Below are positions 19,600 through 28,799 of a stretch of 51,328 nt of DNA, one piece after another (within the stretch, counting starts at the first letter, position 1; each line of letters opens with the position of its first letter). The DNA lies in assembly GCA_025800365.1 (NCBI GenBank), contig JAOXRT010000030.1:1-51328 (forward strand), given 5' to 3'. This DNA is from Cellvibrionaceae bacterium. Lineage in GTDB: Bacteria; Pseudomonadota; Gammaproteobacteria; Pseudomonadales; Cellvibrionaceae. The position numbers and the translations under genes are program-made. The notes under the pieces are model-generated. The model did not search any database. It was not told the DNA's origin and was given only the letters and a program-made list of their open reading frames with translations.

Positions 19600-20844
19600 C
19601 TAAAGATAGCTACCGGCGACTTTCAACGGCTCAATAACCCAGTCAATTAACGATTGGTCACCAACGAAAACATCAGCGGTTAGCGTGGCGCCTGGCTTCA
19701 GTGGATAATGCCGCCCAAACGCACTAATACCTTGCTGCTCTATATCGACAGCTACTATGTAACTTGGCTCTATTATGCTTATCGGACTACTATAATGGTC
19801 AGTCGGCAAAGTAACAACTTCAGATATTGTTCTGATCTCTCCCTCATAAACCCCATATTTCTGGAAAGGAAAAGAATCATAACGCAATTTAACCTTCTGA
19901 CCTTTTTCAACAAAACCTGACGCACTAACCGGCAAAATGAGCTTCGCTATCAACTGATATCTATGAGGGAGTATGGTCATCGTTTTCTTTTGTTCAAAAG
20001 CCCAAGCACCCACGTACAAATCCATCGCAGCAACAATTCCATCCCTGGTAGCCTTGACGCTATACGATTTTTCACTGCTAATCTTAACCAATTCAGAAGA
20101 GATAAAGTGAAATTCTGATGAAGCAGCATTTCGCTCTCTTTGAGCTTCTTCGTACATGAGCTTTTTTTCAAGACCTGCCTGTTTTAACTCCCCTTCCACG
20201 GATGCCTTTTCTTGGCGCACCCGCTGAAAATCAGCCTCCAAAGAAAGCAGTTCTAGCTCGGAGTTTTGAAAATCAGTTTTAGTTACAAACCCTTTTGCTA
20301 GCAAACGCTCAAGCCTTTGTAAAGAATCCCTAGAAATCTCTAGGCGCTTACTAGCCACCAACTCCTTCTCAAGAATTGACTCCAAGCTTTTATTCAACAC
20401 AAGCAGTTTATCATGAAGCTGCCTTTCTTTACTCTCGTACCTTTTGTTTACTATCGTCAAATTGTCTTTTGCTATAGCCAATCTTTCCTGCATCCTTTGC
20501 GATAAATTTTCATCCAAGGAAGAGCCGTCATTCAATGATGTTGTCACATCCACTTCAAACAGCAGATCACCGGCCGTTACGGCATCACCTTCTTGCACGT
20601 AAACCTTTGAAACTTTACCACTCCTTGGGACAAAAACCCCGGCAACACCAACGCTTGGCTCAACCCAGCCTAGTACAGTTTCTTTTTTATTAAATGTTCC
20701 CCATATAGACCAAACCACCATGAGTGATAACCACATAACAACTAAGCAAACGCAAGCTTGATATTTAATACTAGGTAGGATAAGAATCTCGCCATCTACA
20801 CGCCTGTTTTGGTATTCCAATGCCTCCTTTCTATACTCAAACAT
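19600..20844 (-). CDS. HlyD-family periplasmic adaptor of peptide export
   Basis: Membrane-fusion protein that would link the C39-ABC exporter to an outer-membrane TolC channel. Residues about 28–50 form one inner-membrane helix. A first lipoyl half follows (VFVPRSGKVSKVYVQEGDAV), then a long coiled coil (about 120–245), the second lipoyl half (SVKATRDGIVAAMDLYVGAW), and a beta-barrel with AFGRHYPLKPGATLTADVFV near the C terminus. At 414 residues it resembles CvaA/MchE-type bacteriocin adaptors. It is the first gene of the lan operon. No TolC gene is in the window. The ribosome-binding site is weak. Confidence 0.92.
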   Translation of the reverse strand: MFEYRKEALEYQNRRVDGEILILPSIKYQACVCLVVMWLSLMVVWSIWGTFNKKETVLGWVEPSVGVAGVFVPRSGKVSKVYVQEGDAVTAGDLLFEVDVTTSLNDGSSLDENLSQRMQERLAIAKDNLTIVNKRYESKERQLHDKLLVLNKSLESILEKELVASKRLEISRDSLQRLERLLAKGFVTKTDFQNSELELLSLEADFQRVRQEKASVEGELKQAGLEKKLMYEEAQRERNAASSEFHFISSELVKISSEKSYSVKATRDGIVAAMDLYVGAWAFEQKKTMTILPHRYQLIAKLILPVSASGFVEKGQKVKLRYDSFPFQKYGVYEGEIRTISEVVTLPTDHYSSPISIIEPSYIVAVDIEQQGISAFGRHYPLKPGATLTADVFVGDQSLIDWVIEPLKVAGSYL

Positions 20845-22089
20845 ACTTCAAGACCGCTTCCATTTTTTAACAAGCCAATGATCCAGCATTCTAATTTTTA
20901 TTCGATCATCTTTCGAGCTCAAGGTCAACTTAATACGATTCTAGGCGCCATCTGCCTACGCAAGTTTTAACAGTGCCCCATTTTTATCGGATACAAACTT
21001 CTGACATATAATCTCGCCCCATCACTTGCAATTGCTCGAAGCCACCTATCGTTCAAACTGTCAATATCACCAAATCAAACCCAGGATGTCTTTCAAGCTT
21101 CTTAAGTCGCACCACACTCAATTATTGTACAAATACTCGCTTAAACTGAAATCTACAACTAACCAATCAATCTAGATCTATTAAAGTAGAATAAGAAATT
21201 AACAGGTTCCACTAACCCCAATACTGCCACTGTCAAATTTCGCTTCCTTTCACTCTCCCAAAGGGGCATAGATACAGATACAACCTTCAGCAGCCCTTTA
21301 AAAAAATTCTTTGAAATAAAACTCTAGCTTACCTTAATTTTTATACGCATAAGCAATGTACCGTCAGACCAGTCATAATTACAACCCTTAACAGCCGAGT
21401 CGAAATAACTGAGCTTCACTGTATAACATCAAAAAGCGTACCGCTCTGACTGCATTTAATCTAACAACTTATTGTGAGAACAAAAATACAAATAAATTAC
21501 AAAGCCAAAACATAAAACTAGATATGAACAAAGAATATCGCCCAAAAAAACAAAGCCAGTATCTACAAGAGAGCGCAAATGACAACTAAAAAATATAGCC
21601 CCCCCAAAAACTCCCACCACGCCCACAAATCAGAGGCGTTAAAGCCGAAATAGCAAATAAAAATAACTAAAGGCAATAGCAATTCAAAAATGCAAATCTG
21701 CACATTTAATAAGGAATTCAACACGCTACATGAAGGCCACCACTGCTATCCCCTCGACAGACCGTGAAGTATAACAATGGCAATAAAGACAGAGGAATGG
21801 ATAGCATTATAGCTCTTACACTCCCGAAAAAGAACACTACATATTGGCTTAAAACAGGACAAAGCTGAGCACTTGGCTGTCACAACGCAATTAAAAGAGG
21901 CAAGCTCAAAGTACCAGCCCCCACTACACTGAATAGTAAAAGAAATATATCCAAGCTGATACAGCTCAAACATAAATCCAAGGCCCTACCAGCATTGGAG
22001 ACGAGTACTTTTAAACGTGAGCCATTAATAATGACTACTCACGGCAGCCTAATACTGAAACACACATAATCCAAAACAAACTTTTAGCA
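20845..22089. other. 1.2-kb AT-rich stretch without a convincing gene
   Basis: Searched on both strands for further LanA-like precursors, immunity genes, regulators and IS debris, and none was convincing. A 75-codon Cys-rich reading frame at 21746–21973 (minus) lacks a good ribosome-binding site and a leader-like start. The stretch must hold the promoter of the lan operon near 20.85–21.1 kb, but no clear -35/-10 pair was found. Low G+C and absence of genes fit decayed, acquired DNA. Confidence 0.55.
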
Positions 22090-22108
22090 GGTACTTCACA
22101 CAAGTACC
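22090..22108 (-). terminator. Weak hairpin after the S9 peptidase gene
   Basis: GGTACTT at 22090–22096 pairs with AAGTACC at 22102–22108, just past the peptidase stop. The following T tract is poor, so termination is uncertain. Confidence 0.4.
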
Positions 22109-22114
22109 ACCTTT

Positions 22115-24079
22115 TTATAAACCACCCGGACCACAATCATTCTTTAAGAAGCCAATGATTGATTCATACAGTTCCTTTTGATGGCTGTAGAACAAAGTAT
22201 TAGAGAAGTGATCGGCACCATCAAGCTCTACATAAGAAACTTTTTTGCCTAACTTTTTCACTTCATCCATGTACTTGTGAGCATGTGCAGGTGGCACGCG
22301 CTGATCTACCGAACCATGAATGACCAGTAGCGGAATATTTACCTTAGCAACCTCTTCAATCGGCGAGATACTGTCATCCCACATGCGTAGCTGCTCCAGC
22401 TTACCCGCACCACGAATGATCGCACGATAGAAGTTCACCTGATACTGGTTGTCCGACACAGCTGCACCGGCAATAGAGCACTGATAAATATTTGGCGTAC
22501 GAGCAGCCGCAATTAGTGCGGCATAACCACCATAAGACCAACCATAGAAGCCTAGGCGATCCTTATCAGCCAAGCCCTGCTCTACCAAGTAAAGCATGCC
22601 ATCATCTTTATCATCCTGCATCTTGTAGCCACCTTGGCCACCAGCTTCAGTATTAAAAGCGGAAGTATAATGCTCTATACCGTAACCCTTAGAACCACGA
22701 TACTGCGGCTGCAAAACAAGATAACCATTGTTAGCCAACATCTGGGCCCACTCGTCATAACGAATGTTTTCAGCCACAAATGGGCCACCGTGAGGCATTA
22801 CGATCGCTGGGAACGGCGGCTTACCATTTGGAATGGTAATATGCGCTGGAATAGTTCTTCCATCACGAGCCTTGTACTTAATGTACTTAACATCGGCAAG
22901 CTTATCGGCCTCTAATAAAGGATAGGTGCTACCAATCTTAGAGAACTTGCCTTTATGCAATAGGTAGTAAGTTCCTGGATCACGAGGGCCAGAGTTATAT
23001 ACCGTTAAAGTATTACCGTCTCTAGAACGGCTGTTAACACTGATCCAACTTGCATTCGGAACAATTCCACGAAGCTGATCGTAGACCGCTTGCTCCTGGC
23101 CATCAAAAAACTCGCTCTTAGGGCCATCTGCATTGTAGCGAATACCGGTTACAGTATCTGGGAATTTCCAGTAGTTACTGTGCGAGAAGGTACCGCGAAT
23201 ATCAACATCTTTGCGGGCGTAGATTAGATCACCAAATTTCTTGGCCTTTACGTCAAACTCCCACAATCCGGCTTTATCTTTACCATTGTTAGCAACAACA
23301 AAATAAATATGTGGCTTTTCAACATCGTAGCCTGTCACAAAGAAGTCTTCGAAGCTATCTTCATGTTTGCGGTGGAATTCAACCCAGTCACCCTCACCGT
23401 TAACTCGGGAGTACCAGATCAACTCACCCTTCTGAACATCGAAACCACGTGCAAGCCATGGCTTACCCTCACCGTTGGTTTCAATTTGGCCTAGAGCAAT
23501 TTTACCGCGAGCCACTAGACGCTTTGCGCCAGTTTTTAGGTTCAACTCATAATATGCACGAGGGCGAAAAGCATCGGAGAGCTTAGATTTTTTAAACGCT
23601 CCAGGAACAAAGGAGTAGATAACCTTGTTCTTCTTGCTAGGCAAGATATTTGAAATCGATGCACCAGCTTGCTCATACTTCTTGATCTTTTTCTTCTTGA
23701 TATCAACTGAAGCTAGAACAAATTCGTATACACCTTGGTTAAAACCTTCAATTTTGTCGCGTACTTTCTGACGAGCACGAAACACAATCACATCATCTGA
23801 GGCCCAATAGATACTAACAATCTCCATTGGATCCGCGTTCAACCGAAAAGGCTTAGCGCTAAGATCATCGGTTTTATAAACCTCGATATACGGGTCACCC
23901 TCTTTTGAAGGGTTAGAAAGCATAGCGACATGCTTACCGTCTGGCGATACCTCTACATTTGAGATTGCAGAGCGTAAAGCAAAGTAGTCAAGCGGGTATG
24001 GATCAGCGGCTTTTACCACAGCAGAACCCAACACCACCAAGGACAGCATTAATAACTGAGCCAATTTCAGTGTTTTCAT
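22115..24079 (-). CDS. S9-family peptidase (prolyl oligopeptidase / acylaminoacyl peptidase type)
   Basis: Exported serine peptidase acting on short peptides. Residues 1–24 form a signal peptide (ending VVKAAD). About residues 30–400 form a beta-propeller that restricts access to small substrates. The C-terminal alpha/beta-hydrolase domain carries the triad S515 (GWSYGG), D592 (HGSVDQRVPP) and H624 (DGADHFSN). At 654 residues it is full length. It lies just downstream of a large TonB-dependent receptor on the same strand, separated by a terminator-like hairpin. The pair suggests uptake and cleavage of a peptide, but the substrate is unknown. Lasso-peptide isopeptidases belong to the same superfamily. 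Confidence 0.92.
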   Translation of the reverse strand: MKTLKLAQLLMLSLVVLGSAVVKAADPYPLDYFALRSAISNVEVSPDGKHVAMLSNPSKEGDPYIEVYKTDDLSAKPFRLNADPMEIVSIYWASDDVIVFRARQKVRDKIEGFNQGVYEFVLASVDIKKKKIKKYEQAGASISNILPSKKNKVIYSFVPGAFKKSKLSDAFRPRAYYELNLKTGAKRLVARGKIALGQIETNGEGKPWLARGFDVQKGELIWYSRVNGEGDWVEFHRKHEDSFEDFFVTGYDVEKPHIYFVVANNGKDKAGLWEFDVKAKKFGDLIYARKDVDIRGTFSHSNYWKFPDTVTGIRYNADGPKSEFFDGQEQAVYDQLRGIVPNASWISVNSRSRDGNTLTVYNSGPRDPGTYYLLHKGKFSKIGSTYPLLEADKLADVKYIKYKARDGRTIPAHITIPNGKPPFPAIVMPHGGPFVAENIRYDEWAQMLANNGYLVLQPQYRGSKGYGIEHYTSAFNTEAGGQGGYKMQDDKDDGMLYLVEQGLADKDRLGFYGWSYGGYAALIAAARTPNIYQCSIAGAAVSDNQYQVNFYRAIIRGAGKLEQLRMWDDSISPIEEVAKVNIPLLVIHGSVDQRVPPAHAHKYMDEVKKLGKKVSYVELDGADHFSNTLFYSHQKELYESIIGFLKNDCGPGGL

Positions 24080-24140
24080 ACATCAAACCATTGTTATTTT
24101 ATGCTCGATAAAGAGCCGTTGAAAAAATAGCAAAGAGAAA

Positions 24141-24164
24141 AAAGCCCGCTTACGCGGGCTTTTT
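24141..24164. terminator. Terminator between TonB receptor and S9 peptidase genes
   Basis: AAAGCCCGC and GCGGGCTTT with a TTAC loop, flanked by A- and T-rich ends, give a bidirectional-looking Rho-independent terminator. It lies 11 bases after the receptor stop codon. The peptidase gene is then likely expressed from read-through or its own promoter at 24080–24140. Confidence 0.85.
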
Positions 24165-24175
24165 CAAGCACAAGT

Positions 24176-27100
24176 TTAGAACTTGCGGCCCAACTCGAAG
24201 AAGACAGTACGTCCCTGCAAATCGTAACCAACACCAATTGGAGTGTTGTTTACAGCAGTAACCTCATTGCCATCTACCTGTGGAGGCTCTTCATCAAACA
24301 CATTACGAATACCACCACCAATGGTCCAAACATCACCATTGTAATAGAAAGAAACGTCATGCTTGAAGTAGTTATCAGCAAAGCCTACATCACGACAGTC
24401 AGTACCACCATTTGCAACACCTACACAAGTATCTGATGTAAAACCGGTGTCGTTAGTATCGAATACATCACTATACTCATCAACATCTTCCGAGTCCTGC
24501 TCTACAGAACCTACATAACGGACGGACCAAGTAAAACGGTAATCGCCATACTCCACACGAAACGCCGTAGTACTTCGCCACTCCGCAAAGCCAAACTCAC
24601 CAACGTAGTTATCATAATCTTGCTCGCCATTATCACCAACGAATGTCAAAGAACGCTCTATTAATCGATTAAAGCGAGCATCAACACTCAGGTCAAACGG
24701 CAAGTCAAACATTGTTACAGTTTGCTTCCACTCCAGGTTAATATCTACGCCGCGCGCCGTCTCGTTATCACGGTTAATAAAGCCTGCATCGATGTAGTCA
24801 ATAAACCCATCCGAGTCACGAACGGAGTTTCCACAGAACGTACTCACCGTATTAGTTTCATAGCAATCATTAATTAAAAATTGAGCTGATGGCTCAATGA
24901 TCGAATTATCGATATCTATATCGTAATACGTCATCCCCAATGTGAGGTCGAACTCTTCAAAGAACGGCTGTTCAAAACTGAAACCTACAGTGAATGAATC
25001 AGAAGTTTCCTCGAGTAGCCCCTGATTACCACCACGAGCTACTTCCACACTGTACGAGTTGTTACTATTAGCACCAAGAGTTGTAGGGTCTACGCCCTGA
25101 GCACGGCAATTTGCCAAAACAACAGGGTCCCTTGAGTCACGTGAAGGGTCGTAACCACCTTGAATAGGGTCTACAGCGCCCTCAGGAACAACACAAGGGT
25201 CAACTACTGTTGCGAACCCAGTTTGAGCCTGCAAGAAGTTTTCGCGCAGGTTCGGCGCTCGATATGACGTTCCCATTGTCGCTCTCAACAACAACGAATC
25301 CACTGGGCGGTATGCAATTTTACCCGAGTAAGTTGAAGCACTTCCGTACAACTGATCTTTAGTGTAACGCGCAGACAAGTTAGCCGTTAACTCAGTAGCC
25401 AAGAACTTGTCGGCTAATAGAGGTAATTCAACCTCACCGTATAGCTCACGAGTGTACTTGCTACCAGTAGCGCCACCATCAGAGAAGAAGCCGAAAAACA
25501 GGCCATCACGAGCTACCTCATCAGGGATAGACTTGATGCGATCATAACGGACTTCTGCACCCACACCAGCAATCACATTACCAGCAGGTAGTTCAAATAA
25601 GTTACCGGTCATAAATGCTGAGAAGATTGACTGGTAGTACTCAGTCTTAAAGTCGCGGGTATCAAATAGATAATCGCGCTCAGCTTGTGTAGCAAAATCA
25701 CCTACACCAACCGTGTATAGAGATGGAGCATACATATTGATCGGCACACACCCATCAGAACCATCGCCACATATGTATTGACCCGGGTTATCTGGATCTT
25801 CGCGAGTGGTAGCCAAAGAGTGGGCTAAACGGTCACCACGCACACCTGGGCGACTAGAGTCTCCTTCAGACTTACTGTAAGACCAGTATGTATCAAAAGT
25901 CCAATCACTCAGTGAACCAATGTTCATTTGAGGCAAATCGCCACGCAAACCGCCAACAAAACGAAACTGTTCAATTTCAACATTGACAATATTTCGGTCA
26001 CCACGTACAGATACAACTGGCGTGGACTCAGCCGCTCCAATAGGGCCAACCAATAGTCCAAAGTCTGCAGGTGTACCACCGTAGCGCGCACGAACCTGCT
26101 CAGCAAAGGCAGGATTAGTTAGCAACTCATCATATGCCAAGCCACAATCAACACCATTTACGCCATCTGGGTTACAGAGGTTAAACGGGTTGGTAGCAGG
26201 TACATCAGGGAATAACTGCCCCTCATCTCCTCGAATCGAGGTTTCTCGCTTCGAATACAGAGTTTCAAAATAAGGGGTAAGGTTCATATCACCATCAAAG
26301 GTGTACTCACCGTAGAACATCGCACTAGTTCGCTCCTGGTCTGGAAATAGATGAGCGTAGCCCTGAGTGCCATTCTGACTGTAATCCTGATACGAGGTAT
26401 CTGCTACGCCATCACCATCGAGGTCTACACCTAGGCCGAACAAGTTAGTCTCAGTAAAATTACCCCAACCACCGTTGGAGCTACCCGGCGTGTAATAAAT
26501 ACTGCCAGCGTTAGGTACAATCGTGCGGCCGACCAAGCTAGAGGTTGCTTTACACCCACCCGTAGTCACCATCCCAAGAGTTTCGGTGAAACGGCGCTCC
26601 TCTGAATAGATATTGCCATCTAAACCAAGCTCTCGATGTTGATCACAACCTTCAGTCCAAGGCCTGTCATCAATCGCGACAGAATCCGCATTAAAGTAAT
26701 CCAAACCGAAACCGATAAAGCCACGATCCCAGTTTTTACCCCATGTTACGGTCAAAGTATTTTCTTCACCGTTACTATGTTCTGGCTGAGTGGTAAATCC
26801 ACGAATTTCCAGACCATCGAAATCCTTCTTAAGGATCATGTTGGCCACACCGGCTACAGCATCAGAGCCATAGATCGAAGATGCGCCATCCAACAATAGG
26901 TCGTACTGCTGGACAAGGCCTGAAGGAACCAAGCTTAAATCAGCTGCAGCTGGAGCTCCCTCTACACCTGCTGGAGCCAGGCGGCGACCATTAAGCATTA
27001 CCAAAGTACGCCCTGCCCCCAAGCCACGAAGATCTACGGTTGTAGCACCTGGGCCGTTATCCAGTACAAAGCCAGAGAAGGTCAAATCGATCTGCTGACC

Positions 27101-27433
27101 AGCGGCGGCACCAGTAGACTGCAAAATATCAGCTGGGTTAATCAAACCCACATCTTTTGCACCTTCAGCGTCAATCACCTGCAATGGCGATACACTACTG
27201 AAAGTATCACGCTTCAAACGAGAACCGGTTACTACCACTTCCTCGATATCGCGATTTTTGGCCAAGCGGCCAGAACTTTGCTCTACCTGCTCTTCAGCCT
27301 GAGCTTCAACCTGCTGCTGGGTAATTTCCTGAGCATAAGCCGGGAAAGATACCGCAGAGATTAAGGCTGCAACAGATACACCAGCCGCTAGAGGCTTTAG
27401 CTGCCACATTGCGGTCTTATGACGATCGATCAT
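24176..27433 (-). CDS. TonB-dependent outer-membrane receptor
   Basis: Energy-coupled outer-membrane importer. The start at 27433 is chosen because GGAGAG lies five bases before it, giving 1085 residues. Residues 1–34 are a signal peptide (ending PAYA). A TonB-box-like stretch follows (DIEEVVVTGSR, about 62–72). Then comes the plug domain, with TTVDLRGLGAGRTLVMLNGR and YGSDAVAGVANMILKK, and a barrel that ends in the expected C-terminal aromatic (GRKF). It is larger than siderophore receptors and closest in style to the broad receptors of marine gammaproteobacteria for peptides or glycans. No FecIR-type sigma/anti-sigma pair is adjacent. The pairing with the S9 peptidase argues for a peptide ligand. 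Confidence 0.93.
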   Translation of the reverse strand: MIDRHKTAMWQLKPLAAGVSVAALISAVSFPAYAQEITQQQVEAQAEEQVEQSSGRLAKNRDIEEVVVTGSRLKRDTFSSVSPLQVIDAEGAKDVGLINPADILQSTGAAAGQQIDLTFSGFVLDNGPGATTVDLRGLGAGRTLVMLNGRRLAPAGVEGAPAAADLSLVPSGLVQQYDLLLDGASSIYGSDAVAGVANMILKKDFDGLEIRGFTTQPEHSNGEENTLTVTWGKNWDRGFIGFGLDYFNADSVAIDDRPWTEGCDQHRELGLDGNIYSEERRFTETLGMVTTGGCKATSSLVGRTIVPNAGSIYYTPGSSNGGWGNFTETNLFGLGVDLDGDGVADTSYQDYSQNGTQGYAHLFPDQERTSAMFYGEYTFDGDMNLTPYFETLYSKRETSIRGDEGQLFPDVPATNPFNLCNPDGVNGVDCGLAYDELLTNPAFAEQVRARYGGTPADFGLLVGPIGAAESTPVVSVRGDRNIVNVEIEQFRFVGGLRGDLPQMNIGSLSDWTFDTYWSYSKSEGDSSRPGVRGDRLAHSLATTREDPDNPGQYICGDGSDGCVPINMYAPSLYTVGVGDFATQAERDYLFDTRDFKTEYYQSIFSAFMTGNLFELPAGNVIAGVGAEVRYDRIKSIPDEVARDGLFFGFFSDGGATGSKYTRELYGEVELPLLADKFLATELTANLSARYTKDQLYGSASTYSGKIAYRPVDSLLLRATMGTSYRAPNLRENFLQAQTGFATVVDPCVVPEGAVDPIQGGYDPSRDSRDPVVLANCRAQGVDPTTLGANSNNSYSVEVARGGNQGLLEETSDSFTVGFSFEQPFFEEFDLTLGMTYYDIDIDNSIIEPSAQFLINDCYETNTVSTFCGNSVRDSDGFIDYIDAGFINRDNETARGVDINLEWKQTVTMFDLPFDLSVDARFNRLIERSLTFVGDNGEQDYDNYVGEFGFAEWRSTTAFRVEYGDYRFTWSVRYVGSVEQDSEDVDEYSDVFDTNDTGFTSDTCVGVANGGTDCRDVGFADNYFKHDVSFYYNGDVWTIGGGIRNVFDEEPPQVDGNEVTAVNNTPIGVGYDLQGRTVFFELGRKF

Positions 27434-27784
27434 ACATACTCTCCGATGTTTATAGTTGTTATTCACCCCTTATATAACCTCGCCAAATATGACATGACAA
27501 AAATTTCATAAAGGGTTAACGTAAACTTAACGAAAGTAAAAACCTCGCCCTCAAAAAAAATATTAAATTTTGGAACTTTTTTGCTACTTTTATCGTCATA
27601 TGTAGGTTAAAACCGAATTTCCCACACAAACGCCTGATTATTAAGCAATTTCAACTGATCACTATTTCAACAAGTCGTATTCAGCCTTAATTTAGGCAAA
27701 TTTAGCCTAACACCCCCACCGGACAATTTAACTCTCCCCTTTTAATACAGGGCGTGTAGCTACCTGGGTGGCTTTCAAGGCATA
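27434..27784. other. Non-coding stretch upstream of the TonB receptor gene
   Basis: This AT-rich sequence, with several poly-A/T tracts near 27540–27640, must contain the receptor promoter, but no confident -35/-10 pair or operator was identified. It joins the accessory region to the conserved backbone that resumes with the peroxiredoxin gene. Confidence 0.5.
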
Positions 27785-27816
27785 AAAAAAGCCGCTAGCT
27801 TTCGCTAGCGGCTTTT
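27785..27816. terminator. Rho-independent terminator after the peroxiredoxin gene
   Basis: GCCGCTAGC and GCTAGCGGC with a short loop are flanked by poly-A and poly-T, so it could act in both directions. It is about 25 bases beyond the peroxiredoxin stop codon on the minus strand. Confidence 0.9.
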
Positions 27817-27839
27817 TAGAGGAGCTTTGCCTGAGCTTA

Positions 27840-28442
27840 TTACAAGCTGTCAGCATTCTCGCTCAAGTAAGCAGCAACACCGTCTGGAGAGGCAGTCATA
27901 CCTTTATCACCTTCGGTCCAACCAGCAGGACACACCTCACCGTGCTCCTGGTGGAACGCCAAAGCATCAACCATACGTAGCATCTCGTCAACGTTACGAC
28001 CTAGAGGCAGATCGTTAACTACCTGGTGACGTACCAAGCCATCTTCGTCGATCAAGAAAGAACCACGGAAAGCCATGCCGCCAGCAGACTCAACATCATA
28101 TGCCTGACAGATAGCGTGATTCATATCAGCAACCAAGGTGTACTTAACTGGGCCAATGCCACCTTCGTTTACTGGAGTGTTACGCCATGCGTTGTGAGAA
28201 AAGTGGGAATCGATAGAAACACCGATAACCTCAACACCACGCTTTTCGAACTCAGCGATACGATGATCGAAAGCCAATAGCTCAGAAGGACATACAAAGG
28301 TGAAGTCCAGTGGGTAGAAGAAAACAACCGCTTTCTTGCCCTTAGTAGCTTCAGCTAGGTTATAGCTATCTACGATTTCGCCAGAACCCAAAACCGCTGG
28401 TGCTGTAAAGTCTGGAGCTTGCTTACCAACTAAAACGCCCAT
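27840..28442 (-). CDS. Typical 2-Cys peroxiredoxin (AhpC/TSA family)
   Basis: Thiol peroxidase that reduces hydrogen and organic peroxides. The peroxidatic cysteine is C51 in DFTFVCPSE and the resolving cysteine C171 in EVCPAGW. The GGIGP motif and a C-terminal AYL are near matches to the GGLG/YF motifs of over-oxidation-sensitive enzymes. At 200 residues it is the Prx1 type. Its position before bfd and bfr corresponds to P. aeruginosa PA3529 beside PA3530–PA3531. It reads away from bfd, so the two are divergent, linking peroxide defence with iron storage. Confidence 0.95.
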   Translation of the reverse strand: MGVLVGKQAPDFTAPAVLGSGEIVDSYNLAEATKGKKAVVFFYPLDFTFVCPSELLAFDHRIAEFEKRGVEVIGVSIDSHFSHNAWRNTPVNEGGIGPVKYTLVADMNHAICQAYDVESAGGMAFRGSFLIDEDGLVRHQVVNDLPLGRNVDEMLRMVDALAFHQEHGEVCPAGWTEGDKGMTASPDGVAAYLSENADSL

Positions 28443-28737
28443 ATTCGTTCTCCCTTAATAAAGAAACATATAAAAGGCCCAGCCAATGCTGAACCCGAAA
28501 ATACAGTGTGCTATCGCCTGCTAGCCTTAAGCGTCTTCTTGATGTTATCAAAAGCTTTGTTACAGCCTTAAAACAGCAAGCACTTGTCGCGCAAAAAACA
28601 ATCAAACACAGGTTGTGTAATAGCTGTAAACTATAATACACCCCTTATATTTCCTGTCCCATTGTTTTTTTTAATAGAATCGATAGATCCGCTTATCAAT
28701 TTGTGTTGATGCAAGTCAGAATTAAGTGCAAATTTAA

Positions 28738-28766
28738 TTGACACTCATTATCATTAACAATAACAT
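28738..28766 (+). promoter_or_regulatory. Fur-controlled promoter of bfd
   Basis: TTGACA (28738–28743) and TAACAT (28761–28766) are separated by exactly 17 bases. The spacer holds a Fur-box-like sequence whose minus strand reads TAATGATAATGAGTG, matching the TGATAAT half-site. A repressor bound there would block the promoter when iron is plentiful. This fits the known iron-starvation induction of bfd in Pseudomonas. The start would be about 27 bases before the gene. Confidence 0.75.
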
Positions 28767-28799
28767 AGCGCCAACTTGATCCTTAGAGCTTTTTCCGCC

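Noticed and set aside
21746-21973. 75-codon Cys-rich minus-strand frame with a Gly-Gly, considered as a second peptide precursor
   Set aside because: The start does not resemble the LanA leader, the Gly-Gly comes too early (residues 18–19), and the ribosome-binding site is poor.
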